Notes: generated by a model not told the origin, from the sequence alone. DNA of 64,000 bases from Hufsiella ginkgonis (GCF_009834915.1 NZ_WVHS01000002.1:1202720-1266719), one strand, 5' to 3'. Shown: positions 9,359-17,988, counted from the stretch's first letter. Numbers and translations: made by a program.

Positions 9359-10324
9359 CTACATCTTTAAGCCGATCTCTCTCAGGCGCTCATCGAGGTA
9401 TTCCCCTGCCGTCATGTCAGCATAGGCCTTAGGGTGTTCATCGTCGATGCAGGAATCCAGGCTGGTAAGGTCCATTTTTGATTTGGGATGCAGGAAGAAC
9501 GGTACCGAGTAGCGGGAAGTCTTCATCAGTTCGCGCGGCGGGTTTACTACGCGGTGGGTAGTAGAAACCAGTTTATTATTGGTAAGGCGCTGCAGCATAT
9601 CGCCTACGTTCACCACGATGTCGGCCACCTGCGCTTTTACCGGGTACCAGCTTCCCTCACGGGTTAATACCTCAAGGCCGTCGGCACTGGCGCCGATCAG
9701 CAGCGTGATCAGGTTAATATCCTCGTGGGCGCCCGCACGTACCGCATCCGGCGGAAGCGCGTCCGGGTTTTCGATCGGGAAATAATGAATACCGCGCAGG
9801 ATCGAGTTCCCGTTATGTACCTTATCATCAAAATAGTTCTCGTCGAGGCCAAGGTAAACCGCAATGGCGCGAAGCAGGAATTTTCCCGCGTACTCCAGCC
9901 GGCTATACACTTCCGCGGTTGTTTCATTAAACGCCGGAAGCTCTTCCACCACCACGTTGTCCGGGTACTCGGCTTTTACCGGGTCCCCGTCGGTGACCGT
10001 TTGCCCGCGCTGCCAGAATTCTTTCAGGTCGGGAGTTTTGGAATCTTTTGCCTTCTCCTTTCCTTTGCTAGTATATCCGCGCTGCCCGGCAAGCTCCGGT
10101 TTCTCATATTTTAGCTTTGTTTCCTCGGGCAGGCTGAAGAACTTCTTCACCTCTGCGTAAAGGGCGTCCATTAACTCCTGCGTCATCCCGTGATTGGCGA
10201 TCGTTACAAAACCGGTATCGTTAAAGGCTTTGCCGATATCATCGGAGAACTGCTTTTTCTGTTCCGGCGTACCGTGGATGTAATCATTAAGATCAAGTCG
10301 TGGAATATTAATTTCTGCTGACAT
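9359..10324 (-). CDS. Isopenicillin N synthase-like 2-oxoglutarate/Fe(II) oxygenase
   Basis: The protein has 321 residues. The C-terminal jelly-roll carries the iron ligands His200 and Asp202 (HED) and His257 (STTHRVV), and the Arg271-x-Ser273 pair that binds the 2-oxoglutarate carboxylate. The N-terminal DIOX_N domain includes GFVTIANHG. It is a cytoplasmic non-haem iron dioxygenase, and the substrate cannot be read from sequence. Close homologues are widespread and annotated only as isopenicillin N synthase family. It is divergent from the sulfite reductase gene and separated from it by 163 bases. There is no sign of a beta-lactam pathway nearby. Confidence 0.9.
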   Translation of the reverse strand: MSAEINIPRLDLNDYIHGTPEQKKQFSDDIGKAFNDTGFVTIANHGMTQELMDALYAEVKKFFSLPEETKLKYEKPELAGQRGYTSKGKEKAKDSKTPDLKEFWQRGQTVTDGDPVKAEYPDNVVVEELPAFNETTAEVYSRLEYAGKFLLRAIAVYLGLDENYFDDKVHNGNSILRGIHYFPIENPDALPPDAVRAGAHEDINLITLLIGASADGLEVLTREGSWYPVKAQVADIVVNVGDMLQRLTNNKLVSTTHRVVNPPRELMKTSRYSVPFFLHPKSKMDLTSLDSCIDDEHPKAYADMTAGEYLDERLREIGLKM

Positions 10325-10487
10325 AGCTGACGGTTTTAGTTAAATGAACGAATATACTGTATTTGCAAGGAACCTATAAAACACGATATATGTTTTTAAC
10401 GTCATTTCCCTCATGATCAACTTCAAATATTTTATCTTCATGGCCGAAAACTGTATCATTGCACTTAAAATAGTATTTCTATAGATT

Positions 10488-12581
10488 ATGCAAAGTTTTA
10501 GAACAGAACTGGAGGATCCGGTCGTTGAGCGCGACATTATCGACCTTGAAAGAAAGATCCGCCTGTTCCGCGAAGGAAAGATAGACGACGAGAAGTTCCG
10601 CAGCCTCCGGTTAGCCAGGGGCGTGTACGGCCAGCGTCAGCCCGGGGTGCAGATGATCCGGATCAAGCTTCCTTACGGCAAGGTGAGTACCAGGCAGCTG
10701 GACAGGATCTCGGATGTATCCGATGAATACGCCACCGGTAACCTGCATATCACCACCCGCCAGGATATCCAGGTCCACTTTGTAAGTCTCGACCGCACCC
10801 CGCAGTTATGGGCGGAGCTGGAGCAGGACGACATCACCCTGCGGGAAGCCTGCGGGAATACCGTGCGCAATGTAACCGCTTCTGCCATGGCGGGCATCGA
10901 TCCGGGTGAAGCTTTTGATGTCGGCCCGTATGCGCAGGCTTATTTCGAGTATTTTCTGCGCAACCCGGTCTGCCAGGAAATGGGCAGGAAGTTTAAGATC
11001 GCCTTTTCCTCGTCAGAATCAGATACCGCCTATGCCTTTATGCACGACCTCGGGTTCATCCCCAAGATCCGCATAGAGAATGGAAAAGAGGTCCGCGGTT
11101 TTAAGGTAGTGCTTGGCGGCGGACTTGGTTCACAGCCGCACCTTGCGGAGGTGGTGAGCGAGTTTATGCACGAGGACCAGATCATCCCGTTCGGGGAATC
11201 TGTACTTCGCATATTCGACCGGTATGGCGAACGTGTAAAACGGCATAAAGCGCGCATGAAATACCTCGTGCAGGAAATTGGGCTGGAAGAATTTCTCCGC
11301 CTGGCGGCTGAAGAGCAGCTTGCCTTAAAGAACAAAACCTTTAAGATCGCACACGTTGCACCCGAAAAGGTGAATACGCCGGCCATTTTGCTTGAAACGC
11401 CGCCGGCTGATCCGCTGAAATACGAGCAATGGCTTAAGAGCAACGTGTACACCCAAAAACAGGAAGGATTCCATGCCGTGGGCATTAAAGTGCAAAACGG
11501 GGATATAAAAACGCCCGTTGCGCGTAAGCTGGCCAACCTGGTGCGCACCGCGGCGGCCGATGACATACGGCTCACCAATACGCAGGGCATCCTGCTGCGG
11601 TTCGTGCGCACGGAGAGCCTTCCCTATCTATTTGAAGAATTAAACAAGCTGGGGCTCGCAAAACCGGGTTTTGAAAGCGTGGTAGACATCACTTCCTGCC
11701 CGGGAACCGATACCTGTAACCTGGGCATTTCAAACAGCACCGGTATCACCCGGGAACTGGAACGGGTAATGTTCGAAGAATACCCGGAACTGATCTACAA
11801 TAAAGACATTACCATTAAGATAAGCGGTTGTATCAACGCCTGCGCCCAGCATGCAATGGCCGCCATCGGTTTTCACGGCTCGAGCATGAAGGTCAACAAG
11901 CTGGTTGCACCCGCTTTGCAGGTGCTGCTTGGCGGCGGGCCTACCGGGAACGGGCACGGTACGGTTTCCGACAAGGTGATAAAAGTACCCAGCCGCCGCG
12001 GACCTGCGGTGCTGCGTACCCTGCTGAACGACTATACCGAACATGCAGCGGAAGGCGAGCTGTTTAACCAGTACTATGCACGCCAGGGGAAAATTTACTT
12101 CTACGACCTGTTAAACCCGCTCGCCAGCCATGAAAACATCACCCCTGCCGATTATATCGATTGGGAGCAGGATAAACCTTACGAAACCGCCATCGGCGTA
12201 GGCGAGTGCGCCGGCGTAATGATCGACCTGGTGGCCACCCTGCTGGCCGAAAGCGACGAAAAGCTCGCTAATTCGGCTGCCGCCCTGGCCTCGCACGACT
12301 ATGCCGACTCGATCTATTACACCTATACCTCTTTCATTAATACCGCTAAAGCGATCCTAACCAGCGAAGAGGTTAAGACCAACTCGCAGGCGGGCATTGT
12401 AAAGAGTTTCGACGAGCTGTTGGTTGCTACCGGCCGGTTTACACTGCCGGTAACTTTTGCGGCGCTCGTTTACCAGCTCAACCAGCAGGAGCCTTCGGCC
12501 GAATTCGCACGATATTATATGGAGCAGGCGGAACTGTTTAATAAGGATGCGATGGCGTTCCGGCGGGGACAACTGATTTAA
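10488..12581 (+). CDS. Siroheme [4Fe-4S] sulfite/nitrite reductase with C-terminal HEPN-like domain
   Basis: The product has 697 residues. It contains the two-fold ferredoxin-like and haem-binding halves of assimilatory sulfite/nitrite reductases, with the cluster and siroheme ligands Cys404, Cys410 (CPGTDTC), Cys448 and Cys452 (GCINAC). It reduces sulfite to sulfide or nitrite to ammonia by six electrons. The following siroheme synthase and the Rrf2 regulator fit assimilatory sulfite reduction, but nitrite is not excluded. Residues from about 545 to the end are an added helical domain of the HEPN type (motif DSIYYTYTSFINTAKA) seen in Bacteroidota homologues and absent from the classic enzymes. 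No sulfate-activating genes lie in the window. Confidence 0.88.
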   Translation: MQSFRTELEDPVVERDIIDLERKIRLFREGKIDDEKFRSLRLARGVYGQRQPGVQMIRIKLPYGKVSTRQLDRISDVSDEYATGNLHITTRQDIQVHFVSLDRTPQLWAELEQDDITLREACGNTVRNVTASAMAGIDPGEAFDVGPYAQAYFEYFLRNPVCQEMGRKFKIAFSSSESDTAYAFMHDLGFIPKIRIENGKEVRGFKVVLGGGLGSQPHLAEVVSEFMHEDQIIPFGESVLRIFDRYGERVKRHKARMKYLVQEIGLEEFLRLAAEEQLALKNKTFKIAHVAPEKVNTPAILLETPPADPLKYEQWLKSNVYTQKQEGFHAVGIKVQNGDIKTPVARKLANLVRTAAADDIRLTNTQGILLRFVRTESLPYLFEELNKLGLAKPGFESVVDITSCPGTDTCNLGISNSTGITRELERVMFEEYPELIYNKDITIKISGCINACAQHAMAAIGFHGSSMKVNKLVAPALQVLLGGGPTGNGHGTVSDKVIKVPSRRGPAVLRTLLNDYTEHAAEGELFNQYYARQGKIYFYDLLNPLASHENITPADYIDWEQDKPYETAIGVGECAGVMIDLVATLLAESDEKLANSAAALASHDYADSIYYTYTSFINTAKAILTSEEVKTNSQAGIVKSFDELLVATGRFTLPVTFAALVYQLNQQEPSAEFARYYMEQAELFNKDAMAFRRGQLI

Positions 12582-12669
12582 CGGTCAGTGATCAATGGTC
12601 AGTTATCAGTATCTTTATGGCGCCATACCGGCACTGGTAACTGACCGCTGATAACTGATAACCCCTCCC
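12582..12669 (+). repeat. Intergenic palindromic repeat, copy 1
   Basis: This stretch between two co-directional genes forms a long imperfect hairpin. The left arm has GGTCAGTTATCAGTAT, the centre is the perfect palindrome TATGGCGCCATA (12616-12627), and the right arm returns through TAACTGACCGCTGATAAC. A second element with almost the same centre is at 23240-23317. It codes for nothing and is probably one copy of a dispersed genomic repeat. Confidence 0.7.
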
Positions 12670-13257
12670 ATGTCCAACCCCCTTTTTCCCGTTTTCCTCA
12701 AACTCGAGTCGCTGCGGCTCTTACTGGTCGGCGGCGGAAATGTGGCGCTCGAAAAGCTGACGGCACTCTACGAGAATTGCCCCGATCCCAGGGTAAGCGT
12801 GGTTGCTACCCGCATTAACCCGCAGGTAAAAGAGTTCCTGCTGGCCCGAAGCATCCCTTTCCAGGAGCGCTCCTTCCGCGAAAGCGACCTCGAAAATACG
12901 CGTATCGCCGTTATCGCCGTAAACGACAAAGCGGTAAGTGCCGAAATCAAACAATACTGCGCTTCCCGTAACATCCTTACGAACGTGGCCGATACCCCCG
13001 GTCTATGCGATTTTTACCTGGGTTCGGTCGTACGGAAAGGCGCGCTGAAGATCGCTATTTCTACCAACGGGAAATCGCCCACCGTTGCCAAACGGGTAAA
13101 AGACATACTTAATGAGAGCTTCCCGGCTGAGATTGACGATGTTTTAAACAATATCGAGCGGATCCGGGGGACGCTTTCGGGCGATTTTACCGAAAAGGTA
13201 AAGCAATTGAACGAGATCACTTCCATTCTCGGTAAAAAAACAGATACGGAGAATTAA
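12670..13257 (+). CDS. Siroheme synthase: precorrin-2 dehydrogenase / sirohydrochlorin ferrochelatase
   Basis: The protein has 195 residues and resembles the N-terminal half of CysG, or yeast Met8p. A Rossmann motif near the N terminus (LLLVGGGNVALEKL) binds NAD. The segment around NVADTPGLCDFYLGSVV and ISTNGKSPTVAKRVKD is characteristic of the family. It oxidises precorrin-2 and inserts iron to give siroheme, the cofactor of the reductase encoded just upstream. The uroporphyrinogen methyltransferase half of CysG is not fused and is not in the window. The gap to the upstream gene is 88 bases, filled by the palindromic repeat, and the two genes probably form one operon. Confidence 0.9.
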   Translation: MSNPLFPVFLKLESLRLLLVGGGNVALEKLTALYENCPDPRVSVVATRINPQVKEFLLARSIPFQERSFRESDLENTRIAVIAVNDKAVSAEIKQYCASRNILTNVADTPGLCDFYLGSVVRKGALKIAISTNGKSPTVAKRVKDILNESFPAEIDDVLNNIERIRGTLSGDFTEKVKQLNEITSILGKKTDTEN

Positions 13258-13329
13258 AAATCTACCAAGCACCAATACCCCATAGGAGTATTAGAGTTTA
13301 TTCTTTAATTTTATCCAAACTCAATCATC

Positions 13330-13839
13330 TTGCTAACCAAAAAAGCCAAATACGCATTTAAAGCTCTTATCGCCCTTGCCCGCAATACCGATAACCGGCC
13401 GATGCTGATCTCTGATATCGCCCGGAAAGAGCAACTGCCAAAGAAATTTCTCGAAGCGATCCTCCTGGAGCTGAAAAGGGGCGGTTACCTTGGCAGCAAA
13501 AAGGGTGCGGGTGGCGGCTACTACTTAATGAAACCCGCCGCTGAGATCAAAATGTCGGCGATCATTCGCATAATAGATGGCCCTATCGCGCTGCTCCCCT
13601 GTGTAAGCCTGAACTTTTACGAGCGTTGCGAAGAATGCTCCAATGAGCCTTATTGCGGCATCCGCGATGTGATGAAAGACGTGCGCGACGCCACCCTCAA
13701 GATCATTGGCGAAACAAGCATTGCCGACATGATCAGCCGCGAAGATTCCCTAACGGAAAGCCTTCCCGGGCAGGAAATGAACGGGCCGGCGCCTGGCGGC
13801 AACACAGGACAGCGGCAGGCAGACATCATAGATTTGTGA
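13330..13839 (+). CDS. Rrf2-family transcriptional regulator with Fe-S-type cysteines
   Basis: The protein has 169 residues. The N-terminal winged helix (KAKYAFKALIALAR, then a recognition helix near 36-50 and wing GSKKGAGGGYYL) is typical of Rrf2/IscR/CymR. Cys91, Cys100, Cys103 and Cys109 sit in the loop that binds an iron-sulfur cluster in IscR and NsrR. The start must be TTG at 13330: the first in-frame ATG is at codon 25 and would remove part of the DNA-binding domain. A glycine/glutamine-rich tail of about 25 residues is unusual. It lies 72 bases after the siroheme synthase in the same direction and probably governs sulfur or Fe-S metabolism. Confidence 0.88.
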   Translation: MLTKKAKYAFKALIALARNTDNRPMLISDIARKEQLPKKFLEAILLELKRGGYLGSKKGAGGGYYLMKPAAEIKMSAIIRIIDGPIALLPCVSLNFYERCEECSNEPYCGIRDVMKDVRDATLKIIGETSIADMISREDSLTESLPGQEMNGPAPGGNTGQRQADIIDL

Positions 13840-13890
13840 CACTTTTAAAACACAGAACCTTAGTATATTGCACCACTAAAATTTAACCAG

Positions 13891-14403
13891 ATGAAAGTAA
13901 TTGCTTTAATGCTTACGCTGTTATTGGCAGCTCCGGCATCTATCTACCAGTACAAGGTGGCTTCTATTGAAGGCAAAAAGATCGACCTCAAAAAATACAA
14001 AGGCAAAAAGGTATTGATCGTTAATACAGCTTCAAAATGCGGCTACACACCTCAATATGCTGAATTGCAGCAGTTATCAGAAAAATACAAGGATAAGCTG
14101 GTAGTGATCGGTTTCCCTGCCAACAACTTTAAAGAGCAGGATCCGGGCACTAACCTCGAGATCAAAGAGTTTTGCAAAGCCAACTACGGCGTTACTTTCC
14201 CGCTTAGCGAAAAAGTAAGCGTAAAAGGCGACGACATTGATCCGTTATTCAAATACCTCATCTCGGCGGAAAATGCGGAAGGCATCACCGGCGATATTTC
14301 CTGGAACTTCGAAAAATTCCTGGTCGACGAAAACGGTAAACTGATCCACCGGTTTAAATCGAAAGTAAAACCGATGTCGGAAGAGCTTACCAGGTATCTG
14401 TAA
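13891..14403 (+). CDS. Cysteine-type glutathione peroxidase-family thiol peroxidase
   Basis: The protein has 170 residues with a short N-terminal hydrophobic segment (about 1-17), so it may be exported or membrane-bound. The peroxidatic residue is Cys50 (TASKCGYTPQY), followed by Gln83 (FKEQDPG) and the Trp-Asn pair in SWNFEKF, completing the catalytic tetrad. Cys95 in EFCKANYGVTFP aligns with the resolving cysteine of yeast Gpx3, so the enzyme probably uses thioredoxin rather than glutathione. The usual FPCNQF reads FPANNF here. It ends at a bidirectional terminator. Confidence 0.92.
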   Translation: MKVIALMLTLLLAAPASIYQYKVASIEGKKIDLKKYKGKKVLIVNTASKCGYTPQYAELQQLSEKYKDKLVVIGFPANNFKEQDPGTNLEIKEFCKANYGVTFPLSEKVSVKGDDIDPLFKYLISAENAEGITGDISWNFEKFLVDENGKLIHRFKSKVKPMSEELTRYL

Positions 14404-14413
14404 GAAACTGTCC

Positions 14414-14468
14414 AAAAAAAGGAACAATGCACAAGGACAGTCGTCCCTACGCATTGCTCCTTTTTTTT
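14414..14468. terminator. Bidirectional terminator between convergent genes
   Basis: An A-run (14414-14420) and GGAACAATGC (14421-14430) pair with GCATTGCTCC (14451-14460), followed by a T-run (14461-14468). A- and T-runs on both sides make it usable on both strands. The right arm also encodes the last residues of the minus-strand gene that ends at 14447. Confidence 0.8.
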
Positions 14469-14842
14469 AAGACCGGTAAACAAAGGGCAATAAACGCATA
14501 CCCGTAGGCCACAAGGAGCACCCCAAGTGTAAGGTAGCCCATTACCTGCAGGCTGCCGGACGATAACAGGACGATGTTATGCACCGCCTGGTAACCGGTA
14601 TAAACTATCATTAGTGCCCACCCTAACCATTTCCGCCGGTAGAACGCCACCAGTCCCGGCACCACTAATACCTGGTTAAACAGGTAATACAGGCAATCCT
14701 GCCAACTCCTTAGAAAGTTGCTAAACAATGCCTGGATGATCTCCGGCATTACCGCGATACGGAACAGGTATAAGCCCGCGATCAGTACGGTAAGACGGGC
14801 TACCAGTTGCTCGCTGCCAACCGGGTTATTTTCTTTGCGCAT
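14447..14842 (-). CDS. Four-helix integral membrane protein, unknown function
   Basis: The protein has 131 residues, mostly hydrophobic, with about four transmembrane helices (near residues 14-40, 46-66, 70-92 and 97-122) and a basic C-terminal tail (KKR). I recognise no family with confidence; several small Bacteroidota membrane proteins look similar. Its last codons lie within the shared terminator hairpin. It appears to be a single-gene unit. Confidence 0.6.
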   Translation of the reverse strand: MRKENNPVGSEQLVARLTVLIAGLYLFRIAVMPEIIQALFSNFLRSWQDCLYYLFNQVLVVPGLVAFYRRKWLGWALMIVYTGYQAVHNIVLLSSGSLQVMGYLTLGVLLVAYGYAFIALCLPVLKKRSNA

Positions 14843-14968
14843 AGGCTACCGTTTGGGGCAGTTTAGACAGAAAACTAGACAATTTATGGCCGAATATACG
14901 GCATCCGGCGCAGTAAACAGGCTTGGAATGGTAATTGCAATATACTCTGCAAACAACATCTATCTACC

Positions 14969-15424
14969 ATGGAAACTACTGAAATGACCACCACCATCCT
15001 GAATGATTTGGTACAGATCAACAATGACCGGATCACCGGTTATGAGAAAGCGATCAAAGAATTAAAAGAAGAAGACAGCGACCTGAAAGCTTTATTCGTT
15101 GATATGATCCGCGAAAGCCACGATTTAAAAATGGCGCTGGCCACCGAAGTTGCCGCAGCCGGCGAAAGCATCGAAACAGGTACTACCAACAGCGGTAAAG
15201 TGTACCGCGCTTGGATGGATATCAAAGCAGTTTTTACCGGGCATGACCGTAAAACTGTGCTGGCTAACTGCGAGTTCGGCGAAGATGCCGCCCAGAAAGC
15301 ATATAAAATGGCGCTTAAAGACGACGATCTTCCGGCCCACATCAGCAGCCTCGTGTTTGACCAACAGCAAAAGCTTAAAGTGTCGCACGACCGCATAAAA
15401 GCATTGCGTGATTCGCAAGTTTAA
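14969..15424 (+). CDS. PA2169-family four-helix-bundle protein (DUF2383)
   Basis: The protein has 151 residues and is all-helical and soluble. The N-terminal pattern ILNDLVQINNDRITGYEKA is diagnostic of DUF2383 / PA2169, a ferritin-like four-helix bundle without an obvious metal site. The biochemical role is unknown; relatives are often stress- or biofilm-induced. It is monocistronic, with a terminator directly downstream. Confidence 0.9.
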   Translation: METTEMTTTILNDLVQINNDRITGYEKAIKELKEEDSDLKALFVDMIRESHDLKMALATEVAAAGESIETGTTNSGKVYRAWMDIKAVFTGHDRKTVLANCEFGEDAAQKAYKMALKDDDLPAHISSLVFDQQQKLKVSHDRIKALRDSQV

Positions 15425-15445
15425 GTGAGAGGGATATGTGTGAGT

Positions 15446-15480
15446 AAAAGCCGTTCAGGGAAACCTGGATGGCTTTTTTT
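15446..15480 (+). terminator. Rho-independent terminator
   Basis: AAAAGCC (15446-15452) pairs with GGCTTTT (15471-15477), with an inner CAGG/CCTG stem, and the T-run continues to 15480. It follows the DUF2383 stop codon by 21 bases. Confidence 0.75.
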
Positions 15481-15549
15481 AGTTATACGCCACGCTGACG
15501 TTTGACGTTGTACTAATAACAAACAAGTAAGGATAGAAAACGTATAATG

Positions 15550-15903
15550 CTACAGGTAAGCCTTCACAATATTTAACACCTCTTTTATATTAAAGGGTTT
15601 CTCAATATAAGAGTCGGCCCCGCATTCGTGTGCGAGCTTGGGCAGGTTCATGGAGGTAGAACTTAAGATAAAAGGGATTGTACGGGTAGATTCGTCGGCT
15701 TTAAGACTGCGGCAGAGCTCAGTACCTTTCTTTTTCGGCAGCCAGATGTCGCACAGCACCAGGTCGGGCTGGTAGTTTCGTATCACTTCTTCCACATCAC
15801 CGTTCGTGGATATTTTCACTTCGTAACCTTCATCTTCAAAGATTCGCGAAAGTATGGATAATATATCGTGATCATCCTCAATGATCATTAGTTTACTGCT
15901 CAT
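15550..15903 (-). CDS. Stand-alone response-regulator receiver (CheY-like)
   Basis: The protein has 117 residues consisting only of a receiver domain: acidic pair Asp10/Asp11, phospho-acceptor Asp52 (LCDIWLP), and Lys102 in IEKPF. With no output domain it must act by protein-protein contact or as a phosphorelay shuttle. No histidine kinase is adjacent; the only one in the window lies at 38.9-39.9 kb and has its own regulator. Confidence 0.92.
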   Translation of the reverse strand: MSSKLMIIEDDHDILSILSRIFEDEGYEVKISTNGDVEEVIRNYQPDLVLCDIWLPKKKGTELCRSLKADESTRTIPFILSSTSMNLPKLAHECGADSYIEKPFNIKEVLNIVKAYL

Positions 15904-16066
15904 CTTCTCACAAAATGCTTAGTGTTTACACTGGTGTTAAATGGTAACGTAACTACCTGTATACACTACAGCCTTAAGGAAAGATTGTTTAGCAAAGCGG
16001 GAAATTTTTCAGTTACAGAAGTGTTAACAGGATCATGAGAGCGTTCCTGTTAACACGTGTTTAACA

Positions 16067-16516
16067 TTACAAAGAATACTTGTACTTTCTGCCTTCGCGG
16101 ACCGCGTTAATACGGCCTTTTTTATACAGCGACGAAAGCTTAACGGTAACGTCCTTGTCCAGCTTTTTAGGATCCGCCTCCGGATCAAGGTCGTTTAGCA
16201 CCCGGGTAACTTCTTCCTTAAAAGCCGGACCGGTTTGCGACAGGGCATAGGCTACCTTCAGTTCCATTTTGGCTTTGGGATGAAATTCCGCCGGCGCTAC
16301 GATCATGGCCGAATCCGCCCCGGCAGGCCTGGGCTTTCTTCCCCGTTTTGCGCCGCTTAATGGCAATACCGGCGACTTAAAAGCGTTGGTTTGTGTGGCA
16401 GAAAGCGTCCCGGTAAATACTTGGAGGAGCTCCTGCGCTTTCTTTAGCTCAGCGTGCAACGACTGAACCTTCTCTTCCAGGAATGTGACCACATCCTGTT
16501 CAGTTACTTTAGGCAT
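16067..16516 (-). CDS. Putative DNA-binding protein with coiled coil, AT-hook-like motif and winged-helix-like end
   Basis: The protein has 149 residues. Residues 1-35 look like a coiled coil (EEKVQSLHAELKKAQELL). A basic RGRKPRP segment near residues 57-63 matches the core of an AT-hook, which binds the minor groove of AT-rich DNA. Residues 80-149 have the helix content and closing GRINAVREGRKYKYSL wing of small winged-helix domains. I do not know a named family; a nucleoid-associated or regulatory role is inference. It stands alone with gaps of about 100-160 bases on each side. Confidence 0.65.
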   Translation of the reverse strand: MPKVTEQDVVTFLEEKVQSLHAELKKAQELLQVFTGTLSATQTNAFKSPVLPLSGAKRGRKPRPAGADSAMIVAPAEFHPKAKMELKVAYALSQTGPAFKEEVTRVLNDLDPEADPKKLDKDVTVKLSSLYKKGRINAVREGRKYKYSL

Positions 16517-16621
16517 ATCAAGAAATTATTAAATTGTGTGTGTGTCCTACAAATTTATCATTTGCGGCGAAAGCACGAAATTATTACGGTTTTTTTTAGT
16601 ACCCGGATCTCACACAGGATA

Positions 16622-17527
16622 TTAATGACCCTCGCCCCCCGCAATACCGAACACATGTAACACATGTGGGAACAAGGCATCTATCGTCTCTTCTGCGCCT
16701 TTTAAAGAACCGGGAACGGTAATCACCAGCATATCGCCGGCAAACCCGGCTATGCCGCGGGAGAGCATGGCATAGGGTGTGCGTAATTGGCCGTAGCTGC
16801 GAGCAGCTTCCATGATGCCTGGAATTTCGCGGTCTACCAGGCCGCTTAACGTATCGGGTGTAATGTCCCTGGGCGAGAGACCCGTACCACCGGTAAAGAT
16901 GGCAAGCCGGTAGTTAGCTGCTTTCAGTGCCAGCGCGGTACGTTCGATCGTGGGGGCGTCATCCGGTACCACTTGGTAAAAGTCCGTGTCTATGCCCCAT
17001 CCTTCCAGCTTCGCGATAATCGCTTTGCCGCTCAGGTCCGTTTTTTCGCCGGCGGCGATGCTGTCTGAACATACCACAACGGCGCATTTTACGGAGTGCT
17101 GTAAAGCTTTCCGGTCAGACTTTCCGCCGGTTTTCTTTAGCAGCCTGATCCCGGTGATCTCTACGCCCTTATCGATGGGTTTCAGCATATCGTACATGGT
17201 GAGCGCGGTAACAGAAGCGCCGTGCATGGCTTCCACCTCCACGCCCGTTTTGTAGATGGTGTGCACTTCCACCGTAACGGTGATGGTGAGGTCGCTGATG
17301 GCATGCGTAATAGCGGTATACTCGATGGGCAGGGGATGGCAGTCTGGGATCATATCACTGGTACGTTTAACCCCCAGCAAGCCTGCCGCACGCGAAAACT
17401 CGAACACATTCCCTTTAGGTACCTGCCCGTTTTGGATGGCGGCGATGGTATCCGCCGACGAAACAAGCAAGGTGGCTTCCGCGACGGCTTTACGCAGGGT
17501 CGTTATTTTCCGGGTGATGGTATTCAT
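16622..17527 (-). CDS. moaCB: Fused molybdenum cofactor protein MoaC-MoaB/MogA
   Basis: The protein has 301 residues. Residues 1-150 are MoaC (motifs KGNVFEFSRAAG, DMIPDCHPLP, GVEVEAMHGASVTALTMYD), which with MoaA makes cyclic pyranopterin monophosphate. Residues 151-301 are a MoaB/MogA domain (FTGGTGLSPRDITPD), which adenylylates molybdopterin. This fusion is known in Bacteroidota. It is the last gene of the operon and overlaps moaE by four bases. Confidence 0.95.
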   Translation of the reverse strand: MNTITRKITTLRKAVAEATLLVSSADTIAAIQNGQVPKGNVFEFSRAAGLLGVKRTSDMIPDCHPLPIEYTAITHAISDLTITVTVEVHTIYKTGVEVEAMHGASVTALTMYDMLKPIDKGVEITGIRLLKKTGGKSDRKALQHSVKCAVVVCSDSIAAGEKTDLSGKAIIAKLEGWGIDTDFYQVVPDDAPTIERTALALKAANYRLAIFTGGTGLSPRDITPDTLSGLVDREIPGIMEAARSYGQLRTPYAMLSRGIAGFAGDMLVITVPGSLKGAEETIDALFPHVLHVFGIAGGEGH

Positions 17528-17973
17528 AGCGGTTTATTTTCCTTCCATTGGTAACTTTCGCCAGCAAACAGCTCTTTCCCCCAAATGGGAAGATCGGCTT
17601 TGATGCGCTCCACTACTTCGCCGCAGGCGGATGTGGCCGCTGCACGATGTGCGGATGAAGCGAACACAAATAGACAGAGCTCGCCGGCGCTCACCCGCCC
17701 GAGACTGTGATGCACATGTAAACAGGTGAGCGGGTACTTGTCGAAGATCTCCTGTCTTATTTCGTGAAACTTCGCAATTGCAAGCTCTTCATAAGCGGTA
17801 TATTCAATAGCGATCACTTCTTTCCCGTCGATGGTATCGCCGCGCACCTGCCCCATAAAAATACTGTGCGCCCCGATACCGGTTTTCGTACTGTGCTTGC
17901 CGATGCTTTCTGCAATGAACGCCGGGGCAACCGGCCCCTGCTTGAAAATTGATCTTATTTTATGTTCCGCCAT
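17524..17973 (-). CDS. moaE: Molybdopterin synthase catalytic subunit MoaE
   Basis: The protein has 149 residues and forms with MoaD the heterotetrameric synthase that adds two sulfurs to cyclic pyranopterin monophosphate. Family features include GAHSIFMGQVR, AIEYTAYEELA, the HVHHSLGRVSAGE strand and the HRAAATSACGEVVERIK helix, followed by PIWGKE with the catalytic Lys. Length is normal. It sits between the moeB-like gene (15-base gap) and moaCB (four-base overlap). Confidence 0.95.
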   Translation of the reverse strand: MAEHKIRSIFKQGPVAPAFIAESIGKHSTKTGIGAHSIFMGQVRGDTIDGKEVIAIEYTAYEELAIAKFHEIRQEIFDKYPLTCLHVHHSLGRVSAGELCLFVFASSAHRAAATSACGEVVERIKADLPIWGKELFAGESYQWKENKPL

Positions 17974-17988
17974 ATAAATAACCGGGGT

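Noticed and set aside
11030..11611. 193-codon frame antisense to the sulfite reductase
   Set aside because: Serine/arginine-rich shadow of a well-conserved enzyme with no family match.
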